From the NCBI GenBank assembly GCA_900756035.1, contig CAAEIR010000180.1:1-22140 (forward strand): a stretch of DNA of 22,140 nucleotides. The letters run 5' to 3'. The position numbers and the translations under genes were made by a program. The stretch is from an uncultured Anaerostipes sp. (GTDB lineage: Bacteria; Bacillota; Clostridia; Lachnospirales; Lachnospiraceae). This document shows, one piece after another, positions 16,039-22,140 of this stretch. Numbering within the stretch: the first letter of the stretch is position 1; every line of letters starts with the position of its first letter. Under the pieces are notes generated by a model. The model saw nothing but the letters and a program-made list of their open reading frames with translations, did not search any database and had not been told where the DNA came from.

Positions 16039-18321
16039 CTATCCTGCTGTTCTCTCAATATCAATCACGCCTTCAATGTTTCGAATCTTTGCAATGATGC
16101 GATTGAGCTGCTCTACTCCGGTAATGTCAAAAGACATACTAAGAGTTGCTCTTCCTTTTTTATTATTAGATACATTAATCGTAATAATATCAATGTCAAG
16201 TTCCAGAAAGATTCTGGATACATCTGCCAAAAGACCCTTTCGATTATTGGCATAGATATTAATCTCCGTTGTGTACGTCTGGCTCGTATCCTCTTCACCG
16301 ACCTGCCACTCTGCCTCAATTAATCTGGCACGGTCTGATTCCGGCATACTAAGGAGATTCACACAGTCTGTCCTGTGAATAGAAATTCCGCGTCCCCTTG
16401 TAATAAAGCCGACGATTTCATCTCCCGGCACCGGATTACAACATTTCGAAAAACGAACTGCCACATCGTCCGCTCCGCGAACAACAATCCCGCCTTTTGA
16501 TTTTTCATCCTGTTTCTTTTCCTGCGAAGCTGCTTCATGGGTCTTTTTAAGAATCTGCTCATCCGTTAGCTGCTGTTTTTTTAATTTGCGGTCTTCTTCC
16601 AGCATCTTATTGATAACCTGACCCTCTTTTAGTCCGCCATGTCCTACTGCCGCACAGACAGAATCCCAATCTTTAAATCCATATTTTAATTGAACTTTTT
16701 TAATATATTCCGCCTTCATAAGTTCCGGAAGACGAATACTCTTACTCTTGCAGTACTTTTCTAACAGTTCCTTACCGCGAACGATATTTTCTTCTTTAAA
16801 CTGGTGTTTAAACCACTGGTTAATCTTGCTTCTTGCCTGAGCAGACTTAACGATATTTAACCAATCCCGGCTCGGCCCTTTGGAATTCTGAGAAGTAATA
16901 ATCTCTACGCGGTCCCCGTTTTGCAGATGATATTCAAACGGAACCTGTCTTCCGTTTACTCTTGCTCCAATCATCTTGTTGCCGACAGCACTGTGAATTG
17001 CATAGGCAAAATCGATCGGCGTAGATCCATTGGCAAGATTCTTTACATCTCCATTCGGTGTAAAACAATAAACCTGCTCTGCAAATAAATCCAAATTTGT
17101 TTTTAAAAGGCTTAAAAACTCCTTATTGTCGTCCATATCCCGCTGCCATTCCAACACTTCCCGAAGCCAGCTTAGTTTTTCTTCTTCTTTATTAACTCCC
17201 TTTGTATTCTTATCTTCTTTATATTTCCAATGGGCAGCAATACCATATTCTGCCACTCGATGCATTTCAAATGTTCTAATTTGAATCTCAAAAGGATGTC
17301 CCTCCGGCCCGATTAAGGTTGTATGCAGAGACTGATACATATTTGGTTTCGGCATCGCAATATAATCTTTAAATCTTCCCGGGATTGGTTTATACATCTC
17401 ATGAATAATTCCAAGAGCAGCGTAACAATCTTTTACCGTATCTACTTTAATCCGCACAGCGAACAAATCATAAATCTGATCTATGGTCTTATTCTGGTTT
17501 ACCATCTTCTTGTAAATGCTGAACATATGCTTTACCCGTCCATCAATCTCCGCCTTGATGCCGGCTCGGTCAATATGTCCCCTGACTTCTTCTACAATCT
17601 CTTTAATAAATATTTCCCGTTCTTCCTTGGCAGAATCCAAAGATCTCTCCAGATCTTTATAGACTTCCGGTTTTAAATATCGAAGAGACAAATCATCCAA
17701 TTCAACTTTAATTTTTGAAATTCCAAGACGGTGCGCAATCGGAGCGTAAATATCCATGGTTTCTCTGGATTTTTCCTTTTGTTTCTCCGGACGCATAAAC
17801 TGCATTGTCCTCATGTTATGCAGACGGTCTGCCAGTTTAATGAGAATTACACGGATGTCTTTTGCCATAGCCAGAAACATTTTTCTCAAATTTTCTGCCT
17901 GAACCTCAATCTTGTCTTTGGAATAGCTTAACTGTCCCAGTTTCGTTACTCCGTCTACCAGACAGGCAACTTCTTCTCCAAATTCCCTGACAAGATCTTC
18001 ATGTGTTGCCTCTGTATCCTCCACAACATCGTGAAGCAGCCCTGCCATGATCGTTTCTTTATCCAGTTCCAACTCCGCCAGTATAATTGCAACACAAATA
18101 GGATGAATGATATATGGTTCGCCCGACTTTCGCTTTTGGCCGTCATGCGCCTGGTAAGCGACCTTGTAAGCCTTCTTTACGGCTTCCACATCTTCTTCAT
18201 CATAGATATTTTGCATTGTAGTAATCAGCTGTTGCCTTAATTCCTCCGGTGGAGTAAAGCTTTCCGGACTGCTGATATCCTTTTTCACACGATTCATGTT
18301 TGTTCTGCTTTCCTGTTTCAT
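16039..18321 (-). CDS. rel: Bifunctional (p)ppGpp synthetase/hydrolase (Rel/RelA/SpoT family)
   Basis: 760 residues, the full length of the Gram-positive Rel enzyme that makes and degrades the stringent-response signal (p)ppGpp. AGAGG lies 5 bases before ATG 18321. The hydrolase domain (about 40-200) keeps its metal and base-binding residues: HP at 73-74, LLHDVVEDT (95-103, with His97-Asp98) and LADRLHNMRT. The synthetase domain follows with IYDLFAVRIKV and RFKDYIAMPKPN, the RXKD form found in bifunctional enzymes, then YQSLHTT. A TGS domain starts at YCFTPNGDVKNLANG. Near the C-terminus come the cysteine-containing segment VRFSKCCNPVPGDEIVGFITRGRG and a final ACT domain. Both activities therefore look intact. 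It begins 21 bases after pyrI with no promoter in the gap, so it may be read from the pyrB promoter or from one inside pyrI. Confidence 0.96.
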   Translation of the reverse strand: MKQESRTNMNRVKKDISSPESFTPPEELRQQLITTMQNIYDEEDVEAVKKAYKVAYQAHDGQKRKSGEPYIIHPICVAIILAELELDKETIMAGLLHDVVEDTEATHEDLVREFGEEVACLVDGVTKLGQLSYSKDKIEVQAENLRKMFLAMAKDIRVILIKLADRLHNMRTMQFMRPEKQKEKSRETMDIYAPIAHRLGISKIKVELDDLSLRYLKPEVYKDLERSLDSAKEEREIFIKEIVEEVRGHIDRAGIKAEIDGRVKHMFSIYKKMVNQNKTIDQIYDLFAVRIKVDTVKDCYAALGIIHEMYKPIPGRFKDYIAMPKPNMYQSLHTTLIGPEGHPFEIQIRTFEMHRVAEYGIAAHWKYKEDKNTKGVNKEEEKLSWLREVLEWQRDMDDNKEFLSLLKTNLDLFAEQVYCFTPNGDVKNLANGSTPIDFAYAIHSAVGNKMIGARVNGRQVPFEYHLQNGDRVEIITSQNSKGPSRDWLNIVKSAQARSKINQWFKHQFKEENIVRGKELLEKYCKSKSIRLPELMKAEYIKKVQLKYGFKDWDSVCAAVGHGGLKEGQVINKMLEEDRKLKKQQLTDEQILKKTHEAASQEKKQDEKSKGGIVVRGADDVAVRFSKCCNPVPGDEIVGFITRGRGISIHRTDCVNLLSMPESDRARLIEAEWQVGEEDTSQTYTTEINIYANNRKGLLADVSRIFLELDIDIITINVSNNKKGRATLSMSFDITGVEQLNRIIAKIRNIEGVIDIERTAG

Positions 18322-18342
18322 GGATACCTCTTGCTTCTAATC

Positions 18343-18762
18343 TTATTTTTTCAACTTGGATTCACAATAAATACAACGATATACCTGATTCTCTTTATCA
18401 ACCAGCCTAAATACATGGTCAATCTCTTGTTCTTCAGATGTGATACATCTCGGATTCTTGCACCTTGCAATGTTGGTAATCGTCTCAGGCAGTTCTACCT
18501 TATGTTTTGACTTTACGCCACCATTTTCAATAACGCAAACTGTAACATCCGGATCAATATATCCTAAAACATCAAAATTCACCTCAAAACTATCGGAAAT
18601 TTTGATAATATCCTTCTTTCCCATCTTATTGCTCTTTACATTTTTAATGATTGCGACACTGCAGTCCAGATGATCAAGACCAAGACTTTTATAAATGTCC
18701 ATTCCTTTGCCTGCTGTAATATGATCCAGAACAATTCCATTCTTAATACTATCAATATTCAT
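18343..18762 (-). CDS. pyrI: Aspartate carbamoyltransferase regulatory subunit
   Basis: 139 residues. This subunit binds nucleotides and adjusts the activity of PyrB. The N-terminal allosteric part has IKNGIVLDHITAGKG (6-20) and the Lys-rich MGKKDIIKI. The C-terminal zinc site is complete: Cys101 and Cys106 in CKNPRC, Cys130 and Cys133 in CIYC. It overlaps the end of pyrB by 11 bases, with GGGGGTG as ribosome binding site inside pyrB, so the two should be made together. The length is slightly shorter than the enteric protein (about 153). Confidence 0.97.
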   Translation of the reverse strand: MNIDSIKNGIVLDHITAGKGMDIYKSLGLDHLDCSVAIIKNVKSNKMGKKDIIKISDSFEVNFDVLGYIDPDVTVCVIENGGVKSKHKVELPETITNIARCKNPRCITSEEQEIDHVFRLVDKENQVYRCIYCESKLKK

Positions 18763-19678
18763 CTGCGCTCACCCCCAGTAATTGCATAATCAGAGCCATT
18801 CTTACATGCTTTCCGTTTAAAGCCTGACGGAAATAGCAAGCCCTCGGATCGTCATCTACTTTTATGGAAATCTCATTGACACGCGGCAGCGGATGAAGAA
18901 TCGAAAGATCTTTTTTGGCGTCCTTGAGCTTGTCCGTATCAAGAATATAGCTGTCTTTCAGTCTCACATAATCTGCCTCGTTAAAAAAACGCTCTCTCTG
19001 CACACGAGTCATATAAATAACATCCAGCTCCGGCATGACATCTTCCATCTTTTCCACTTGCCGGAAAGAAATTCCTTTCTTCTCGAAAACATCTTTTTTC
19101 AAATATTCCGGGATCTGAAGTTCTTCCGGGGAAATCATAACATATTGAATATTCTCGTATCTGGATAATGCCTTAATCAGAGAGTGCACAGTCCGTCCAA
19201 ACTTCAGATCCCCGCAGAATCCGATCGTAAAATCATGCAGACGCCCTTTTTCTCTTCGAATGGTCAGCAAATCTGTTAATGTCTGTGTCGGATGATTATG
19301 CCCTCCGTCTCCTGCGTTAATAATCGGAATATCAACATATTTGGATGCCACCATCGGAGCACCCTCTTTCGGATGGCGCATAGCGATAATATCTGCATAA
19401 CATGCAACTGTTCTTGCTGTATCCGCAACACTCTCTCCCTTTGCTGCAGAAGATGAATTCGCTGAAGAAAAACCAAGAACATTTCCTCCAAGCTCCATCA
19501 TTGCAGCCTCAAAACTCAGCCTTGTTCTGGTACTTGGCTCAAAAAATAAGGTTGCAAGCTTTTTATGTCGGCAAACATCCTGATATTTCTCGGGATGGTT
19601 TGAAATATCATCCGCAAGATCCAGCAACCCATCAATGTCTTCTACACTCAGATCCATCGGATCTATTAAATGTCTCAT
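18752..19678 (-). CDS. pyrB: Aspartate carbamoyltransferase catalytic subunit
   Basis: 308 residues, normal length. It joins carbamoyl phosphate and aspartate in the first committed step of pyrimidine synthesis. Signature parts: FFEPSTRTRLSFEAAM (45-60; carbamoyl phosphate loop STRTR at 49-53), SSSAAKGES (75-83), AGDGGHNHPTQTLTDLL (122-138) and HPLPRVNEI near the end. AGGAGG lies 9 bases before the ATG. PyrB with a separate PyrI suggests a holoenzyme feedback-controlled by nucleotides. It has its own strong promoter. The leader of about 29 bases is too short for a PyrR or UTP-sensing attenuator. Other pyr genes are not in the window. Confidence 0.98.
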   Translation of the reverse strand: MRHLIDPMDLSVEDIDGLLDLADDISNHPEKYQDVCRHKKLATLFFEPSTRTRLSFEAAMMELGGNVLGFSSANSSSAAKGESVADTARTVACYADIIAMRHPKEGAPMVASKYVDIPIINAGDGGHNHPTQTLTDLLTIRREKGRLHDFTIGFCGDLKFGRTVHSLIKALSRYENIQYVMISPEELQIPEYLKKDVFEKKGISFRQVEKMEDVMPELDVIYMTRVQRERFFNEADYVRLKDSYILDTDKLKDAKKDLSILHPLPRVNEISIKVDDDPRACYFRQALNGKHVRMALIMQLLGVSADEY

Positions 19679-19713
19679 AACAATCTTCCTCCTAATTGCT
19701 TATCCTTTCTTCA

Positions 19714-19742
19714 ATTCTACATTTTTCGACAGTTAGTGTCAA
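19714..19742 (-). promoter_or_regulatory. Promoter of pyrB-pyrI, overlapping the upstream stop codon
   Basis: Minus-strand -35 TTGACA (19737-19742, perfect match), 17-base spacer, -10 TAGAAT (19714-19719). The TGA of the -35 box is the stop codon of the DUF2156 gene (19739-19741). GACA and TGTC arms flank the first part of the spacer, a possible small operator. Confidence 0.75.
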
Positions 19743-20635
19743 TTCTTTACTTCTGATTTTAAACGAAGAAATCCTTTTTCTACCATAAAGGCAGGGCGAT
19801 AAGACATCTTAGCTTTCCGAAGCCCCTCTTCTCCCAAATCTTCTTCTCGATTTACATATTGAAAGCCTTCCATCTCATGAAGCACAAATTGCTGATTAAT
19901 CATCGGATATGCTCCCTGAATTTCCGGAAAAGCTTTTTCTATATGAACTACAAAAGTATCAGGATTTAATGCAGGTTCACCGATAGAAAATCCCACAATC
20001 TTTCCATCTGCTCTTAAAACTCCGCCTACGAGTCCCAACTCTTTATAATAAATCAGGCTGTTTTTGGAAACACAGATTTCCTCATGTTTATCAAGGTCCT
20101 CCGGATCGCAGTTTGAAAGTTTCCACTCCATGAGCATTGCCAGCGTTTCTAACTGATTTTCATCAGAAAGTTTCTCATAGGACCAATCATGGTTTTCGCG
20201 AAAACGATTGATATGATTCCGTTTTCCATGAAGTTTTTTCCCGCTTAGCGTAGCAAGCTTTTCCCTCTCGTAGACATAATCTGCCTCATCTCTGTCATAT
20301 TCAATCTCATAAATGTCTCCAAACATCTTTTGAAATTCCTCTTCCATTTCATGAGTCACTCCATGTAAAACGAAAGGTTTCCCCTGTTCTTTGCACTCTT
20401 TCATTAAAAGTTCTAAAACCTTTTTCTTATCTCCTTTCCCCATCGGAAAAGAAAACGAACCGCCTTCCTCGTCTGTGTATGCAACAAAGAGGTCTTCAAT
20501 GATTGCATACTTCATTGCATAAAATTGATTCCACAAAATAATATTTGCCGTATTAAAATCACAGCTTCTCGTAGAATCTTTCAGATAATAATCCAGTTCT
20601 TCTTTGTCATCTAATGTTGGTGTCTTAAACTCCAT
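19739..20635 (-). CDS. DUF2156 (phosphatidylglycerol lysyltransferase C-terminal-like) protein
   Basis: 298 residues, soluble, with no membrane span or signal peptide. The sequence resembles DUF2156 proteins, which have two GNAT-like halves and are related to the catalytic end of MprF lysyltransferase. Useful marks are DYVYEREKLATLSGKKLHGKRNHINRF in the middle (split as DYVYEREKLATL at about 124-135 and SGKKLHGKRNHINRF at 136-150), then GFSIGEPA (217-224) and AYPMINQQF (243-251). No membrane flippase domain is attached, so it is probably not MprF itself. Donor and acceptor are unknown; an aminoacyl- or acyl-transfer role is inference. AAGGAG lies 9 bases before the ATG, and the gene follows the RlmH-like gene by 13 bases. 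Confidence 0.85.
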   Translation of the reverse strand: MEFKTPTLDDKEELDYYLKDSTRSCDFNTANIILWNQFYAMKYAIIEDLFVAYTDEEGGSFSFPMGKGDKKKVLELLMKECKEQGKPFVLHGVTHEMEEEFQKMFGDIYEIEYDRDEADYVYEREKLATLSGKKLHGKRNHINRFRENHDWSYEKLSDENQLETLAMLMEWKLSNCDPEDLDKHEEICVSKNSLIYYKELGLVGGVLRADGKIVGFSIGEPALNPDTFVVHIEKAFPEIQGAYPMINQQFVLHEMEGFQYVNREEDLGEEGLRKAKMSYRPAFMVEKGFLRLKSEVKN

Positions 20636-20648
20636 CTTAACATACTCC

Positions 20649-21059
20649 TTATTTATGATAGGGCTGACAATTTAAAATGCGGTATGCCCGGTAAATCTGC
20701 TCCAGCAATATTACCGCTGTTAAAGATCCGTTTTGGGAAAAAGATGATACATGAAATTTTTCTATATCGGAAATATCCAAATCTCCAATATAAAAATGAA
20801 GTTTGGACTCACCTGTCACAGACAGATCATTAATCATCTCCGCAAATTCTGTACTCTTTTTGCTATCCTCTCCCGGAATTACATAAAAATGTTTTCCAGA
20901 TTCTGACAGTAGTTTTTCCAATTTCTTTTGATTCTTTTGATAAAACACAGAAACGTTTGCATAAGCACCCAGGCGTTTTAAATATTCTTCCATCGCCTGC
21001 TGGTACATTTTCGGATCTTGCGTTTTTTTCTGAAAAAGATAGATCTCAAATCTCATCAT
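20649..21059 (-). CDS. RlmH-like SPOUT protein, divergent and short
   Basis: 136 residues. RlmH methylates pseudouridine 1915 of 23S rRNA. The C-terminus LLEQIYRAYRILNCQPYHK (118-136) is the RlmH hallmark, and the N-terminal half (AMEEYLKRLGAY) also fits. But the protein is about 20 residues shorter than the roughly 155-160 usual. The cofactor loop, normally IGGxxG, reads IGDLDISD (91-98). The later TxPH-type segment is replaced by SFSQNGSLTAV (106-116). It may be a paralogue with altered or lost methylation activity. Whether a normal RlmH exists elsewhere cannot be told. The ribosome binding site AAGGA lies in the end of the gene ahead, whose stop is 4 bases upstream, so the two are probably coupled. 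A second ATG directly follows the first. Confidence 0.75.
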   Translation of the reverse strand: MMRFEIYLFQKKTQDPKMYQQAMEEYLKRLGAYANVSVFYQKNQKKLEKLLSESGKHFYVIPGEDSKKSTEFAEMINDLSVTGESKLHFYIGDLDISDIEKFHVSSFSQNGSLTAVILLEQIYRAYRILNCQPYHK

Positions 21060-21063
21060 AACC

Positions 21064-21738
21064 CTAGTTATCCTTTAAAAATTCTTTTAATTTATCATCT
21101 GCCCGAACAGCTCTCTCATACTTCCTATTCACTCTTCTGATAAGAGATTTGACTTCCTGGCTGTTTTGACTTTGTTTTCTGGCATCTGCCATTTCTTTTG
21201 TATCATGTTTTTCATTATTATAGATGAGGAAAGAGTTGCCGTTCTTTGCCACATAATAGGTTGTCATACCAGGTGCAGGCGTCTTAATATTCTTGATCTT
21301 CATCTGATATGTAACATAGACAAGATAAGAATCTTTATCAGCTCCCTGCTGTGTCAAATAATCAAGATCTTCGTATCTTGTCACATATTTGCGCATACTC
21401 CGGTATTTTTTCACTAATTCCTGTCGGTCCTCTACCATCGTTTTCAGCTTTGCCAGATCATGTTTTTGCATATATGTGTAATATGTTTTTACATAATTTT
21501 GCGCAGCCTGTGCACGAGCCGTTTCCTCCTCTGTTGTACTCTTGTCCGAATCTGAAGCCTCCTGTATAATCTCTGATGAATTTTCCTGATCTTTTGTACT
21601 TTGATTTTCTTTAAAAATCTTTTCATTTGTAAGCTTTGCCGTATACATCTGGTCAAGTTTCACATAAGCAAAAAAACAAGCTCCGAGAAACAAAATCCAG
21701 CTTAGTATCATCACAATAACCGTCGATTTTCTAAGCAT
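21064..21738 (-). CDS. Membrane-anchored extracytoplasmic protein with NTF2-like domain
   Basis: 224 residues from ATG 21738 (MLRKSTVIV); GGAGGA at 21748-21753 lies 9 bases upstream. A GTG at 21747 would sit on that site and is rejected. One membrane span at about 5-28, then an outside part: a Ser/Glu/Lys-rich linker (about 40-75) and a compact domain (about 76-180) beginning AQAAQNYVKTYYTYM and ending in YVAKNGNSFLIYNN, which has the helix-then-curved-sheet pattern of NTF2-like folds. I do not recognise a named family. It is the first gene of the transcript that includes the RlmH-like and DUF2156 genes. No catalytic motif is visible. Confidence 0.75.
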   Translation of the reverse strand: MLRKSTVIVMILSWILFLGACFFAYVKLDQMYTAKLTNEKIFKENQSTKDQENSSEIIQEASDSDKSTTEEETARAQAAQNYVKTYYTYMQKHDLAKLKTMVEDRQELVKKYRSMRKYVTRYEDLDYLTQQGADKDSYLVYVTYQMKIKNIKTPAPGMTTYYVAKNGNSFLIYNNEKHDTKEMADARKQSQNSQEVKSLIRRVNRKYERAVRADDKLKEFLKDN

Positions 21739-21789
21739 CAATGCCACTCCTCCAATTTCTCACTTCTCATAGAATCAAAGATTCCTTCT

Positions 21790-21818
21790 ATTATACATTA
21801 TCAGGCGGAGATCGTAAA
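21790..21818 (-). promoter_or_regulatory. Promoter at the head of the long minus-strand run
   Basis: Minus-strand -35 TTTACG (21813-21818), 17-base spacer, -10 TATAAT (21790-21795). Predicted start near 21783 gives a leader of about 45 bases to ATG 21738. Confidence 0.65.
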
Positions 21819-21943
21819 GTCCGAAGAATTATGAATTTATTCAAGCTAAGTATGTCCAATTCATCATTAATTTGTAAAAAATTTTAATAAATACCATTGT
21901 CACTTAAAATACTATCACAAAGGGGATTATTTATGGAGGATAG

Positions 21944-21970
21944 AAAAAAACCAGGGATCGCTCCCCGGTT
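21944..21970 (-). terminator. Intrinsic terminator of the right-edge gene
   Basis: On the minus strand AACCGGGG and CCCTGGTT pair with one mismatch around a 6-base loop, followed by TTTTTTT (two of them in the stem). It lies 27 bases after the stop codon at 21998 and ends the transcript coming from the right edge. Confidence 0.8.
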
Positions 21971-21997
21971 ATGATTGTTTATTATTTCGTTCCTTTA

Positions 21998-22140
21998 TCA
22001 ATTTTGTTCAAATCTTTTCTTATATTGCTCATCATTTTCTTTCAAAATATTATACTGTTGTTCTGCTAATGTTACGTGGTCTATAATTTTTATTAATATT
22101 TTAGGAATTGTTTCAGATAAGTCTTTTAAATCTTCTTGAC
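21998..22140 (-). CDS. Unidentified AT-rich protein, C-terminal 46 residues (5' end outside window)
   Basis: Open minus-strand frame entering from the right edge, ending in TGA at 21998. The visible part starts QEDLKDLSETIPKILI, continues into a charged helix (EQQYNILKENDEQYKKRF) and ends in EQN. It is predicted as mostly helical, possibly coiled coil, with no membrane span. By hand count only 33 of its 141 bases are G or C (23%), far below its neighbours. It uses TTA, ATA and AGA codons freely. A terminator follows at the expected place, which supports a real gene. I do not recognise the family. Foreign origin (phage, plasmid or defence island) is inference. Confidence 0.6.
   Translation of the reverse strand, partial: QEDLKDLSETIPKILIKIIDHVTLAEQQYNILKENDEQYKKRFEQN

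Noticed and set aside
19679..19738. PyrR-type or UTP-sensing attenuator before pyrB
   Set aside because: The leader is only about 29 bases and contains no terminator hairpin.
21931..21975. Plus-strand 13-codon ORF (MEDRKKPGIAPRL) with an AGGGG-like site upstream
   Set aside because: It lies across the terminator of the minus-strand gene, is very short and has no convincing promoter.

Overview
The window looks like chromosomal DNA from a low-to-middle GC Gram-positive anaerobe of the Lachnospiraceae (class Clostridia). The family call is inferred from the style of the proteins (a LUD-domain protein with a C-terminal cysteine cluster, HemZ, bifunctional Rel, PyrB with a separate PyrI), strong AGGAGG-type ribosome binding sites and the gene order. 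I do not name a genus. Nearly all of the sequence is coding and most genes lie on the minus strand.

Left edge (1-2036): the N-terminal 531 residues of a large secreted protein of the Rhs/WapA type, with a signal peptide and a DNRLRE-like region, which runs out of the window. Behind it is an AT-rich intergenic stretch of about 440 bases with a good promoter and a terminator. Next (2037-5844) come topB (topoisomerase III, minus, TTG start) and, divergent from it, a LUD-domain protein and an AraC-family regulator, each followed by a clear intrinsic terminator.

From about 21738 down to 5850 every gene lies on the minus strand. In transcription order: a membrane-anchored NTF2-like protein, a divergent RlmH-like protein, a soluble DUF2156 protein, pyrB-pyrI, rel, an MBL-fold hydrolase, hemZ, an HD-GYP protein overlapping hisS by 4 bases, a flavin-reductase-like protein, aspS, a free-standing aspartokinase-type ACT protein, glyA, an L,D-transpeptidase (YkuD) and a small membrane protein. 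Good sigma-A-type promoters are visible before the NTF2-like gene, before pyrB (its -35 box contains the stop codon of the gene ahead) and before the flavin-reductase gene. The run joins translation (hisS, aspS, possibly rRNA methylation), the stringent response (rel), pyrimidine and one-carbon supply (pyrBI, glyA), heme synthesis (hemZ) and the cell wall (YkuD).

Right edge (21739-22140): a promoter region, then a terminator and the last 46 codons of a very AT-rich minus-strand gene (23% GC by hand count) that I cannot identify and that may be foreign DNA.

I saw no tRNA, rRNA, CRISPR array, insertion sequence, T-box or other convincing riboswitch. The items most worth a second look are the RlmH-like protein that has lost the usual cofactor-binding loops, the Rhs-type protein cut by the left edge, the AT-rich gene at the right edge, and a pair of hairpins between the flavin-reductase gene and aspS that could be a dispersed repeat. 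I do not see a clearly new multi-gene system here.
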